Shown here: positions 12,301-23,419 of the stretch, piece by piece | Numbering within the stretch: the stretch's first letter is position 1 | How the letters are laid out: every line of letters starts with the position of its first letter | From: Argopecten irradians | Taxonomy: Eukaryota; Mollusca; Bivalvia; Pectinida; Pectinidae | DNA length: 64,000 bases | Direction of reading: 5' to 3' | Assembly (NCBI RefSeq): GCF_041381155.1 | Contig: NC_091140.1 | Span: 21,728,864-21,792,863, forward strand | The notes under the pieces: model-generated | The model's database searches: none | What the model was told of the DNA's origin: nothing | The model's input: the letters and a program-made list of their open reading frames with translations, nothing else | Program-made: the position numbers and the translations under genes

Positions 12301-12527
12301 ATAAAAATACTAACAATTATTTGATACTTAACAATCACTCTTAAAAATCACATCGACATATTTTAATATTGAGTGTTACCTTAGAATCGCAGCTTAGCTT
12401 TTGTTTGTTTGTTTGTGATGTGATTCTAAAGATCGGTTACAAAATGCAAAAAAAATACTAATTACTTACCAAGAACCACTAATAGGAATGCAACAACACC
12501 GAGTACACGTTGATAGTGGGAGGCCAT
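9347..12527 (-). CDS. Gene B, predicted 137-aa signal-peptide/single-pass membrane protein of the tandem family
   Basis: Four exons join in frame with GT-AG splice sites: 12527-12470, 12273-12237, 10709-10579 and 9534-9347 (intron phases 1, 2, 1). Residues 1-20 form a signal peptide with core VLGVVAFLLVVLA. Residues 21-32 (KEAEGWRNNNGS) are the whole ectodomain and include the sequon NGS. A membrane segment spans about 36-54, followed by CCC, RYRTFV and a charged stretch (QKRERDRQQ). The tail (77-137) is Thr/Pro rich with no recognised domain. B lacks the ectodomain Cys that C and D have at position 25. The ATG is chosen because it starts the hydrophobic signal, sits in the same place in all four copies and has a conserved promoter block upstream. 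The family is not recognised; a membrane adaptor or small receptor is only an inference. Introns 2 and 3 carry transposons. Confidence 0.75.
9724..10065 (-). mobile_element. Diverged partial SINE-like copy (copy 3) in intron 3 of gene B
   Basis: Matches the elements at 1151-1681 and 41090-41610 over most of its length. Shared words in plus-strand order are AATTAACGTC, GCGTGTTTTGAGA, CCAGTCGTCCCACTC, ACTGAGCGCTAAGCAG and ACTACCACTTTTATAGAC. The head end (the CCTGCAGGTAGGG side) is missing. It is visibly more diverged than the other two, so it is probably older. Confidence 0.7.
10335..10500 (-). mobile_element. tRNA-derived SINE fragment in intron 3 of gene B
   Basis: On the minus strand TGGTTAAGACGCCC is followed by GGTCGCGAGTTCGAATT, an A-box-like and B-box-like pair as in tRNA-headed SINEs. 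Further on comes CGGTGCTTTTCCTTAGGG, the kind of body seen in mollusc SINEs. The acceptor-stem partner and CCA region are absent, so this is not a functional tRNA gene. A related body fragment is at 25249-25320. Confidence 0.6.
11292..12181. mobile_element. TTAA-flanked nonautonomous DNA transposon in intron 2 of gene B
   Basis: The ends are perfect 17-bp terminal inverted repeats AGGTAGGTTTCGCCCAA, each flanked by TTAA (11288-11291 and 12182-12185), the target preference of piggyBac-type and some other elements. The interior of about 860 bp has no transposase frame. It is inserted between exons 2 and 3 of gene B, with splice sites unaffected. Confidence 0.8.
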
Positions 12528-12575
12528 TATGCGAAATGCCGGTAGATATATACATTGCTTTAACTATTGTTTTGT

Positions 12576-12590
12576 ATTGCCTGCTTTAGA
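12576..12590 (-). promoter_or_regulatory. Conserved TATA-like core block of gene B
   Basis: The minus strand reads TCTAAAGCAGGCAAT, 49-63 nt upstream of the start codon. Upstream similarity with copy A continues through the word GACTCTACACGTACCG (plus strand), about 40 nt further. Confidence 0.55.
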
Positions 12591-12629
12591 CTGGTGACTC
12601 TACACGTACCGATAAAGTATACATTGGTT

Positions 12630-13660
12630 CGCACCCATATGACTTAAATACAGATCACCATTATACACCACGTTATGAAGATTAGATTGGGTTCCACATT
12701 TTTCATATTACTGTTATGTTATATCATACTGGTCAAGCGAGAAGTATATATAATCAATAGACGTTTTGAGGTCAATTGATTGTTTTACACGATACCTATC
12801 ACTTCATGTATATTTCCAGAATTCGAGATATGATTTTTGATTGTAAAAATGAATAAATTGCAATTGCCGATGATCCCAGAAATATCATAATATTGAATTA
12901 CTTTTTAAGACGTGATGATTAAAAGTTTTATATGTAAGTAAAAATTTAATGAATACGTTGAGTATCCTTAACATAGTCCAACTAAGCAACGAGGAATGTA
13001 ACGTGTTGGCAATTTTTAACAGAACAATGCATTTTTATGAATTTGAGACCATCTTGTCATGTTCCTGACTAGATGAGGCTACAAAATGAAGCTCGCACAT
13101 GGAGCGTTTTAAGTCACATTCTGCTCGTTGTTCGTTTTCAAATTCGTATTAGCCGAAAGAGAAAAAAGAATTGGTGCAAAATGGGAGTTTAAAAGTAATA
13201 TATTTTATTTTATTTTTTTTACATTGGGCAGTCATGATACGACAAGATGAAGACCACTTACATTCATGAGTCCATAAATTGATCTTTTTTTATTTTTATA
13301 AGCTGTTACGAAATAGTATTATATAGTTGTTATGAATGCAGTTTAAAGTAAATATGAAAGGTGTTTCCAACGACGAAAGGTTTGTCTCCGCGGACCCGTC
13401 CGACTATTCGAAAAAATATGGATTCTTTCTTTGATTGAAATTATAAATCAAGGAACAAAAAAGCTGATTCTCAAAGGTAATTGCCTTTATTGAAGATAAA
13501 TTATGCTTAACCCAATTAGACATTTTCAAGACTTTGTGAAATAGGATAAATACGAAACGTTGGAGTCTGAGGGTAAAATTTAAGCCAATACTAAGTATTA
13601 TCGCTATACAATCGATATTTAATGTCAATTAGGACATTGGTAATAGAAGAGTAAATGTTA
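12630..13660. other. Intergenic, nothing recognised
   Basis: AT-rich DNA upstream of gene B. No conserved coding words, paired repeats or splice-bounded frames are visible. Confidence 0.45.
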
Positions 13661-13667
13661 CTTGCTA

Positions 13668-13805
13668 ATGCAAAGGTATCCTTGATACTACAGGGGTTAC
13701 TATCCCTGCCATTAATATCAATTTTCCTGTGTTTCACAATAAGATAGTTCAGGGGTGGATATAACGTCAGTGAAAGTAACCCCTGGAGTATTGAGGATGA
13801 TACAA
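13668..13805. mobile_element. Small foldback/MITE with ACTCCAGGGGTTACT-type ends (copy 1)
   Basis: The left end GATACTACAGGGGTTACTAT is inverted relative to the right end, which reads GTAACCCCTGGAGTATTGAG. The same end sequence recurs at 13909, 14205 and 36345, so this is a dispersed repeat end and not an exon. Confidence 0.6.
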
Positions 13806-13908
13806 AGGATGCTGCTGCTATTGATATCATAATTAATTGATATAATCAGAATTACGTATGTTTCAAGTCACAATGTAGTAGAGTCAATGGAACCACAAGT
13901 ACATTGAA

Positions 13909-14205
13909 AAACATCTTCAACACTCCAGGGGTTATTATGACTATCGATATATCCACCCTCTGAATATATCATAGCAAACCTAAAGGCTATTTGTGCAACA
14001 ACAGGTAAGCATGTAGTTTGGAATGAATCGATTAACAGTACATATGTATTTTGTATGGATGTGCAGCTGAGCCCCTCTCTCTCTGTAAATATTCTAAGGA
14101 AATCTCTGCAGGCCTGAGAATGGTCAGTTTTGTTTGCTATAACATATTCCAAGGATTGGATATTATGACTTAGATAGTAACCCCTGGGGTATCGAGGATG
14201 AATGG
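13909..14205. mobile_element. Related foldback/MITE (copy 2)
   Basis: The left end CACTCCAGGGGTTATTATGA and the right end TAGTAACCCCTGGGGTATCG face each other about 300 bp apart. The 94-codon minus-strand frame between them has no recognised domain, and its end (NNPWSVEDVF) is simply the translated terminal repeat; a similar word arises from the single end at 36345. Confidence 0.55.
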
Positions 14206-14420
14206 AAAGAGTACTTATTGTTTATCAAACTGAACATAAGACGCAAGTCTACCATACATTTTTATTTACATTTCGCTTTTGCTTTGTGTTATAATATTTA
14301 AAACGAAGAACATTCCAGGGCTTGTCAGGTTAAGAGGATGAATCAACACTGATTTCGGGCCCGCTACAAGAATTAGAAGTGTAATGCTAATTTATTGGGA
14401 GACTTTATTCTCTTTTCCAG

Positions 14421-14823
14421 GACAGGGATATCCGCGATTTTACTGGTGTTATAGATTGGTAAGAGAAAAAGATTCATTCACCGTCTTTGGGGTAGGACAG
14501 GAGATCTTAATCATCTGGATAACATTCTGAAGCTGTCAAACACTCGGCACAGTCTCGTGTTTGACAAAAAAATCATACTCACCGGATTGAGATTAACAGT
14601 TCACCCCTTTGGAATGAGACGAGAATCCTAGCCCGACGGTAATATTCTTAAGTTGTCAAACACGATGCTTTGATCTCCTATCCCACTCCAAAGAGAGTGA
14701 ATGATTATTTTTCTCATTTTCTCTTAGCCCGCGTTAGCACGTGCAAAAATCTCGTGTAGCTTGTCTTTACCTTAGGGTGAGATAGAAAAATCTCACACTG
14801 GTAAAATTGCAGATATCCCTGTC
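14421..14823. mobile_element. 400-bp foldback MITE
   Basis: Long imperfect inverted arms. The outer ends begin GACAGGGATATC on both sides (left GACAGGGATATCCGCGATTT; the right is its inverted counterpart, with CTGCAATTT). An inner pair, CATTCACCGTCTTTGGGGTA on the left and CACTCCAAAGAGAGTGAATG on the right, also pairs. No open frame spans it. No clean target duplication is seen. Confidence 0.7.
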
Positions 14824-14829
14824 TCAATC

Positions 14830-16361
14830 AAAAGGGGGTGAACGGTTCTATGATCCCCTCCGCCACCAATGCCTTAATTTATGAAAAGCAATAAATAGAT
14901 AATTAAATCTTATTTAAACTTTTTATTTACAAATTTTGGGACAAGTTTTATCAGCTAATTTGCTGACAAGGTAAGATTTCATATTAAGATGCCATATTAT
15001 TTGCAACTGAATGATCAATTTCTATTAAATGTTACACAATATGTCAATGTCTAGCTATAGATTTATTTTTATTAATTTTGGGAAACAATTGTCCAATTTT
15101 AACATTCAATATAAACCACACTTAGTCATATATATCCTATATTTTGTTATATGTTACGAGCTTCTTTAAATTTTAATCATGAAATTCAAAAGCTCATACT
15201 TTTCTGAATTATAAAATGGGTTTGCTAATTTTTTGGCATTTGTATTTTTGAAAATAGATGTTAAAAATTGAATCTATAATACAAGGGAAGCAATTCAGTT
15301 TTCACATACATATATCATATTCTAATAATAAATATACAATCGAATTTTGAAACACAATAATTTATTATACCGTAATTAATTAATTAAGACTATTGATTCA
15401 TAAAACACCTGTATTTAAGGTCACCTACAGAACAAATAGCAGGCACAACTCAAGCTTGGTTTATCGCTTTGTATTTGAAATGTTGTTTTACTGAAGATGA
15501 ATACAGCCATGTATGAACTAAATATACAAGATAGCATTTATACAAAATGAAATATAAAAAAAATAATAAACGAAATTCTGTGAAGGAAATCAGAAGAGAC
15601 GGTCTACCTTAACGTGACCAATATATACAGCTGTACCTAATTATTAAGCAATAACAACAACAAACATATTGATAAACAGAATCTCCTAAAATCCAATAAA
15701 ATTATATAATATCAATATATGAGAGTACGCCTAAGCGATATTAGTTCTAGAAACGTGTGTTAAGGTAAATCATACATGTAAGGATACAAAAGTATATCGG
15801 TGTGTAGACAGAAAATACACTATGGAAAATTTATTTAAAATGGATGAAGCAACGATAATAGCATTCATATAAAAAAATCAAAAGCTTAATGATTTCGACT
15901 TCAACAAAACCAATTCAAAAATTTCCCGTGCTCTCGTTTTATCATTTTATTTTTTTCTGAAAAAAAACCCGTTTCAACCAAAATGAAATATTTTAATAAT
16001 TGTAGTTTTGAATAAGTGAAGAAAATAAACACGTTGATATGACAGTTTTTCTGGGTTTCGTTTGATTTTACGTAAACATCTTATGAAATCAAATAAGATA
16101 AATAAGACGTCCCAGGATTTGCTTCTGATGGAAACTCTGAGTGTCATACGAAACACCACCGACCTACGACAATGTCTAACAAACTGTTCCAAGTTGGACT
16201 CGTTATGTGATCCTCGTAGTTAGATATACAATAACAAAAGGATGAAGGAAATTATCAAAACTGCCTATACTGTGAGAAAAGCAAGCATGTATCGGATCAC
16301 AGTCTTGCAAGTAACCGGTTATATTTACAGACATTTCAATCGGTGTAGCTATAATAAATTA

Positions 16362-16400
<39 letters not shown>

Positions 16401-16500
16401 ACAAACAAACAAAATGGCACTGCTCTGACTCTACGAGAAAACATATACTTTTAAGGTATCTTTTTTTAGTATGAACGCGACAGACAACTCCTCAACCCAG
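14830..16500. other. Intergenic, AT-rich, ending in a poly(A) tract
   Basis: No exon or paired repeat is recognised. An uninterrupted run of about 34 A residues at 16362-16395 precedes AAACAAACAAACAAA, the look of a retroposon tail, but no element body could be tied to it. Confidence 0.4.
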
Positions 16501-16503
16501 CAT

Positions 16504-18808
16504 CTAAACTCTTTGATGGTATCCAGTGTTGTAAGGGTTTGACGGAGATGGACTACCGGGAGTTGTCTGGGCATCAGATGAAGAACTGTTCAGGGTACTG
16601 CGTGTTCCTCGCTGGTCATACCCAGTGTTGTATGGGTTGGCTTGGCTACTTGATGTATCAACCACATGGTGATGTGTGTCTACGATTAGCATAGCTGGAA
16701 AATAACAGTATTAACAATAATAAAATTAGATATTTTAATGTGTGACTACAATAGATCTGGAAATTGATAATAAATTATAATTTTGATGATTATATGGTGT
16801 GAGAACTTAAGATAAATGTACATGGTTTGTTCAAACATCAAGCTGAAGGAAAAGCCTGAATTTTACATTGGATATGCCAGACTGATGAACACTTACGTCT
16901 GGCTGGTTGATAGCGTTTTTCCACAAAAGTTCGGTATCGTAAGCAACAAGTTATGCAGAAAACCATGATCACAAGAGAGCAACTTCCTCCGGCAATGATG
17001 TAGCTTAAACAGAACGTGAAACTCAGTCACAATATACGGTATTTATACAAAAATAAAGTTGGTGAAGAATTAGAGGATTTATTAGCAAAACTGGTTTTGA
17101 TATTATTATCATACTTAAGACAAAAGTAGTGATTAATTAAAACAGATTAACTAAAACAGAAAATTATAGGAATGTGAGTGTAAGGGGTGAAAATAAAAAC
17201 TATGATAGCTTAAATACCAACAGGTCGGACAGGGTTCCGCCATATGACTTCCCGACCTGGGTATCAGACTACCGCATGCATGTCACCGTCAACATGCACA
17301 ATGAAATGGTTTTAACAACTGGTGTAAATTACAGTTGAATAGTTTCATTTCATGTGTGAATTACAGTAATTTCCACTTGAACAAAACTGTTCGATAGATT
17401 AGAAAGCACCATTCATCGCGGATGTTTAACCAACATTTCTCTGACAGACATTTATGAACATTGGTCAGTGAACTTCTTGCTAAATGCATATAATTCAACA
17501 TACTATTCCCAACAGAATCATAATGAATCTCGTCATTTAAAAGCAACAACGTTTTTTCAAGATAAAATCAGAGGTAGTGATCCATTGACCTTGACCTTTA
17601 ACAAAATGACCTTGACCTGCAACCCACTGTCACTGACTTAGGGTCAGACGAGGCTTTCGTTGCCCCATTGTCAGGCAACTCAATGTCAACTTGTGAAAAA
17701 CTTGGTTCATATTATGTTTCACAAAATGTTTATCAGTTAGCTACTTTCAAATATCCCATTGTAAAAGTCCAAGATGGCCGTTCAGCAGCCATTTTGAATC
17801 CAGTTATCCCAAAATGTTACACAGCAGCTCTAGATGACACGAGGAGTTATTCTACCAAATTGGTAACACTCAAATTTCTCCAGTAGACAACTTGGTCGCT
17901 GCGTAGCCATTTTGGATTCGGTTTACTGAAAACATTAAACAGCACTATAGGATGGCATGTGAAATTATCCTGCCTTTGAAAACAATACCCTCCCATTGCA
18001 ATTTTATAAAAATAAAGCAAAACAAACAGACAGATAGACAGACAAAATGATGATTGTAGGACAGCCGAGGCCCAAATAATAAAAAAATATCTGGCTGACA
18101 TAGAAAACATTGCTGCTTGAAGTGAAATATGAGATAAATCTTATGAAGCACTAAAGCATATTTTCATGTGTTATGAAACTACTTACCTGTGCGTGTTCGT
18201 CCACCAACATTCGACTTCTTTGACTAAAAGTCAATAAAACATTGACTTTAACGGAATATGTATAGATACAACACGGGAAACGATTGATATTTTTTCAGAT
18301 ATGTCGATTTTAGCAAATATGCCGCCATGTAGGCTTTTTACAGGTTCTAATTATGAAACATAGACCCAGACATTTTGTTGGATCAGTGACAGGTTAACGC
18401 TAGTCAATTACAAGGGCTAGACTTGGTTCCAGGCCACAAATGTCATCCACAGGACGGAATGTTGGCTCCTTTTCTGTAAAGATATTATTGCTTTTGATTC
18501 CTTATGGCTTGTTCACATTTTATCATTTAGGAAAGACAACAATTGTGTAAGAAAAACGTTGGTAAATGTCCATAATATGGGAGAATATAAGTTTAACAGT
18601 GGCTTGTTAAAACCACCCACTGAGTAATCTGTAGTCCACTTTATTTTGTAGTATTCATATAAACACTATTGGCTAGCATTTCACATTTCTGGTTACACAA
18701 TGTAATATGTACAGTATATCTGATTAATGATGATTTTACCGAATACTCACCTAGAAACACCACCAGAAATGCCACCACACTAATTACATGATGATTTAGT
18801 GACGCCAT
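16504..18808 (-). CDS. Gene C, predicted 130-aa signal-peptide/single-pass membrane protein of the tandem family
   Basis: Exons 18808-18751, 18223-18187, 17003-16897 and 16694-16504 join in frame (phases 1, 2, 1), all with GT-AG borders. Residues 1-20 are a signal peptide (core VISVVAFLVVFLV). Residues 21-32 (KEVECWWTNTHS) are the ectodomain, with one Cys at 25. A membrane segment covers about 35-53 (IAGGSCSLVIMVFCITCCL). The juxtamembrane LRYRTFVEKRYQPARP is basic, and its CC could be palmitoylated (inference). The tail has two copies of NPYNTGY, at 87-93 and 120-126, followed by DQR and HQR, separated by a Ser-rich linker. The Tyr-bearing repeats look like docking sites for a cytoplasmic partner, but that is inference. 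Closest to gene D in ectodomain and tail. Function unknown. Confidence 0.78.
17210..18186. other. Part of intron 2 of gene C; no gene seen
   Basis: Contains TGACCTTGACC twice (about 17580-17612) and paired phrases around CAGCAGCCATTTTGAATCC and GTAGCCATTTTGGATTCGG. These suggest an old dispersed repeat, not exons. The frames present have no recognisable protein words. Confidence 0.4.
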
Positions 18809-18855
18809 CTTGCAAAAGGCAGGTAGATGTTCGCATTAATTTGTTATTGTTACGG

Positions 18856-18872
18856 ATTGCCTGCTTTAAAAC
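18856..18872 (-). promoter_or_regulatory. Conserved TATA-like core block of gene C
   Basis: The minus strand reads GTTTTAAAGCAGGCAAT, 48-64 nt upstream of the ATG. It is the most TATA-like of the four versions. Confidence 0.55.
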
Positions 18873-18909
18873 CGGCAACACTAGAACAAACCTTACAGGT
18901 ACAGAAAGA

Positions 18910-20300
18910 TACACATTAAGATTGATATTCTTCGGTGGTTCAGTCAGTCCCGTTGAAGTCTCGTTTTCGACATAGAATCAAAGAAGTTATGAGATTTTCA
19001 AATAAAAACTATCAATATCTGTAGCAAGCTTGCCTGTTGCAAATTTTTGTCAAACAAATTACATTACTAATTTAGTAGATTTTTTTTATACTGGGGATTT
19101 TTAAGAAATGGCCCATTAGCGCCATTTATGAAAATTGTGTCTTTTTTCCGCTATTGAGTAGAGCCACAAGATTTATCCCATTTTTTAACTGAAATTGATT
19201 TACATAAATCATCAATGCGCCAGTATATTTAGCTGTATCGGAGATCCTAATTTTTGCTTTAAACTTTACTACTGGGTCCGTGTGTAATATAAAACATTGA
19301 GCATTAATGTTGTGAAATGAAACACGTTATGTCACTTATATTTTTACATTTATATGTAAATTTTGAGCACTTTTTATTTTTTTACTCCTAAAATACTGAA
19401 AAATAACAAATAAATTGAGAAAATGGGGTCAAAAAAGTAAGCAGCACAGAACCCCCCATTTTTCCTGCCTGATTTATAAAGAACAACGCCATTCCCTGTT
19501 TATATGCAAAATATAAATAACAAAAGTTTTAAATACCAAACTTTTTTCTAATAAAGGGATAAATTTTTGCAAAAATGGACTGAAAATGTGTGCATATTGT
19601 ATTTCAAAATTAAAGGGTAGGGGTAACATATATTGATAATCTGAGAAAAAATATTAGTCTTATTAAATCAAAACTGGCATATTTTAAAGGAGACAACTAG
19701 AAAATAAATTCTACAAACATCCATACAAAACAAACACCATTCATTAGCAAAATATTGGGCTTAATCTGCTTGTGTATCTATTAGCCCAAAACTGGCGAAA
19801 TTCCTCACCCCCATAGAAATACCAATAAATTGACAACTATTTAGCTTTGAGTGACAATAAGCTCGAAACACGATCGACACAGACATAAGTTTTTTTTCAT
19901 TAAATGCGGAGAGTCTTTAATTATACTGTCTCTCGATTTAAGGAATTAAAATTATGTGTATCTAGCTGATGTATCTGCTCTCGGTCGATGTAAAGCCAAA
20001 CTAGCTTCATTGTGCCAGTTTTTGTGTTGTCGTATGGGCCATTTCCTATTAACGTCACAAATCTGTCTTCACCTCCCTGGTAAAACAAGGAACGAATGTA
20101 AGACCTACCATTTATGTGAGCTAATCGGTTTAGGTTGACGAAGATGTCTGAGCACACACCCCTCCCCAAGGATCCGCCACACTTATATTAATATTGAATT
20201 TAATTTAAGTGTGATATTTCATTAAAATATATCAGGCATCATTTGACATATACCACACATAATGATGTCCCCAATTTCGAATAAAGTAAGAGTGACATCA
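18910..20300. other. Intergenic, nothing recognised
   Basis: AT-rich DNA upstream of gene C. No supported coding exon or transposon end was found. Confidence 0.45.
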
Positions 20301-20354
20301 CCAAGTTTTACATCGTTAAAAATGACAAATAGACGATCTTACATGAGTGACTTT

Positions 20355-20459
20355 GTGATTTGGAATTTATCAAACGAGTTCAATAATTTGATATGCCACA
20401 AGCCTTTAAGGCGAATGGCATATCAAATTATTTAACTAGTTTGATAAATTTTATATCAC
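20355..20459. repeat. 105-bp near-palindrome (foldback)
   Basis: The arms GTGATTTGGAATTTATCAAAC and its counterpart, then AATAATTTGATATGCC and GGCATATCAAATTATT, fold around the loop ACAAGCCTTTAAGGCGAAT. Weaker pairing continues outward on both sides to about 20310 and 20505. It is probably a small MITE; a structured RNA hairpin is the alternative. Confidence 0.65.
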
Positions 20460-20744
20460 ATAGTTACGAGCGTAAAATTCTATTCATCACATAACTTTTG
20501 TTAATAGAAATAGAAATGAAACTTTAAATTTCGTCTCTATATTATACAGTAGAGATCCGACTCGGATGTGACGTTTCCGTCTACTGAAACCTAAATCTAT
20601 ATGTGACGTCATAACAGTGTTATTACAGATGTGTCTTACGATATTTATGACATGGCCGTATGACATGGCTGGACGGGCCAGTTATGTGATAAATGTGTTT
20701 TCATAATTATTATCACAAAATTGAACAAGGACATAGTCATTCAG

Positions 20745-22055
20745 ATCCCCCGCCAATGGAGATATCAAAGCTGAAGTAAGTTTGATTGTGGAGACTTATG
20801 TGTATGAAACAAAAAAAAAAGGAAGTTGAGCTAAAGAAAGATGGAGTATAATTCAAGTAAAGCAGGGCTGCAATTGTTGAATCAGGTATACAGCCTTGAC
20901 ATTTATATTAGACTATATACACAAAGATGGGTGGAGTTTTGCAAAGTAACATTTACCATTTACCATGATATTTTCAGCAATGTTTCCATGGTAACGGAAA
21001 AAGTGCAAAAGTGAAAACCTAAAAAAATAGCAAAAGGTACTACTAGACCATATAAAGAATGTGTCTATGAAGTTTCGTGGAAATATCTCTGCTGGTTTTA
21101 GAGTTGTGCTCCGGAAATGAACCTGCTACAGAAATATGATATTTTCAGCAATGTTTCTATGGTTACAGAAAAAAGCACAAAAAGTGAAAACCTAAAAATA
21201 GCAAAAGGCACTACTAGACCATAAGAACAATGTGTCTATGAAGTTTCATGGAAATATCTCTGCTGGTTTTAGAGTTATGCTCCGGAAATGATTCTTACAC
21301 AAAAATCTGCCATTTTCAGCAATGTTTCCATGATTACAGAAAAAAGTACAAAAAGTGAAAACCTTAAAATACAAGTCTATGAAGTTTCATGGAATAATCT
21401 CTGCTGGTTTTAGAGTTGTGCTCCGGAAACGATTCTTACACAAAAATCTGCCATTTTCAGCAATGTTTCCATGGTTACAGAAAAAAAGTACAAAAATTGA
21501 AAACCTTAAAATAGCAAAAGGCGCGCTACTAGACCATAAGACCAATGTGTCTATGAAGTTTCATGGAAATGTCTCTTCTGGTTTTAGAGTTATGCTCCGG
21601 AAATGATTCTTACACAAAAATCTGCCATTTTCAGCAATGTTTCCATGGTTACAGAAAAAAGTACAAAAAGTGAAAACCTTAAAATAGCAAAAGGCACTAC
21701 TAGACCATCAGACCAATGTGTCTATGAAGTTTCGTGGAAATATCTCTTCTGGTTTTAGAGTTATGCTCCGGAAACGAACCTGGTACAAAAATATGATATT
21801 TTCAGCAATGTTTCCATGGTTACGGAAAAAATGCAAAAAATGAAAACCTAAAAATAGCAAAAGGCACTACTAGACCATAAGACCAATGTGTGTATGAAGT
21901 TTCGTGGAAATATCTCTACTGGTTTTAGAGTTATGCTCCGGAAACCATTCGTACGGACGGACGGACGGACGGACGGACGGACGGACGGACGGACGGACGG
22001 ACGGACGGACGGAACCCATTTGTATATCCCCCGCCAACTTCGTTGGGCGGGGGAT
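20745..22055 (+). mobile_element. Pearl/Helentron-like element with six core repeats, (ACGG)n and terminal hairpin
   Basis: The left end is ATCCCCCGCCAA; the right end is a hairpin at 22026-22055 built from the same word and its inverse around a CTTCG loop. Between them lie six tandem cores marked by TTTTCAGCAATGTTT, at 20971, 21142, 21313, 21454, 21628 and 21799. The period is about 171 bp, with one unit some 30 bp shorter. A pure (ACGG)n run of about 15 units follows at 21952-22013. This layout is that of bivalve pearl elements. It is noncoding; frames reading KFHGNISSGFRVMLRK arise from the repeat. Confidence 0.85.
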
Positions 22056-22059
22056 AATA

Positions 22060-22820
22060 AAAAAAATACAATGTCGTTAATTTTCTACGGTAAACGCATT
22101 ATCAGTATGTCAGAAAGAAAAAATAACTAACATTAATTGATCAAGAAATCGGAGCCAGGTTGATCTGGGATTAAAAGAATAAAAGTTTGAATCTAATTGA
22201 CGGCCATGACATGATGATAAGCTAGTGTCACATTCAGATCAATCGTTTTTAAAGTGAATAGTCGGGCAAAGAAAACAAGTCTAAATTTTTCATTGGCCTT
22301 CCAAAAGTTCTCACATATTAATACGATGGTCAAGTTCTGCTTAGTTTCCCAGTTCTGACCATTAAAGTAAAGAAAAGTTGAAAGCATTGAAAGCGAGGCT
22401 GTGTGGAAATGTAACCACGGACATAGTGAGCCGGGAGGACGTTTTAGAATTCCCATACTTTAAATTAATTTCTTCGTACGCAGACAGATTTTGACGAGAG
22501 ATTTTTATTTTTCCATTTCATAAGAAATTATACTGGGTACATTCACACCATTTTTACCGACTTTAGCCATCCTTGCCCGACTGTTCACTTTAACATTAGT
22601 TTTACGTTTATTAAATATAAATTTATATAGGACAACTTCGATTTTCATCATTACCTATCATTATTTATTCATTTATACATAATATTGAGAAAGTGAAGAC
22701 TTACGAAGTAACTCAAACTCAAACAATTGTCTTTGTCAAAGTATGAATCTTAACTTTGCTATCACTCCGATACTTTTTTGCATTAGCAATTCAAGCTTAC
22801 TGATTATTTAAATGTTTTAA
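22060..22820. other. Intergenic, nothing recognised
   Basis: No exon, paired repeat or tandem structure is visible between the pearl-like element and the 56-bp array. Confidence 0.45.
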
Positions 22821-22821
22821 G

Positions 22822-23312
22822 AAAGAAAACGTATCACCCTGCTAAAAAGAATGACGCCACTGTTATGTTGACCTTACGTTTAAAACGTATCACCCTGCTA
22901 ATTAGAAGGACGCCACCGTTATGTTGACTTTACGTTTAAAACGTATCACCCTGTATCACCCTGCTAATTAGAAGGACGCCACTGTTATGTTGACTTTACG
23001 TTTAAAACGTATCACCCTGCTAATTAGAAGGACGCCACCGTTATGTTGACTTTACGTTTAAAACGTATCACCTTCTTAATTAGAAGGACGCCACTGTTAT
23101 GTTGACCTTACGTTTAAAACGTATCACCCTGCTAATTAGAAGGACGCCACCGTTATGTTGACTTTACGTTTAAAACGTATCACCCTGCTAATTAGAAGGA
23201 CGCCACTGTTATGTTGACTTTACGTTTAAAACGTATTACCCTGCTAATTAGAAGGACGCTACTGTTATGTTGACCTTACGTTTAAAACGCATCACCCTGC
23301 TAATTAGAAAAT
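22822..23312. repeat. 56-bp minisatellite, about eight units
   Basis: The unit contains GTATCACCCTGCTAATTAGA, then AGGACGCCAC, GTTATGTTGAC and TTTACGTTTAAAAC. Units alternate between GACCTTACG and GACTTTACG, and between GCCACC and GCCACT. The join of adjacent units forms the palindromic word ACGTTTAAAACGT. A diverged unit persists outside the array at 23355-23410 (GGGACGCCACTGTTACGTTC). Confidence 0.9.
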
Positions 23313-23419
23313 TAGTTTTTTAACAAGTTTCATAAATTTAGTTTTTTCTCATTACGTATGAAACTATTACCCTGTCAAAGCGAGGGACGCCACTGTTACG
23401 TTCACCTTACGTATAAGGT

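Noticed and set aside
17575-17615. Nuclear-receptor half-sites (TGACCTTGACC twice)
   Set aside because: The words lie in an intron within what looks like an old dispersed repeat; sequence alone does not support a regulatory role.
21355-22130. Frames repeating KFHGN(I/V)S.GFRVMLRK
   Set aside because: They are translations of the 171-bp core repeats of a noncoding pearl-like element.
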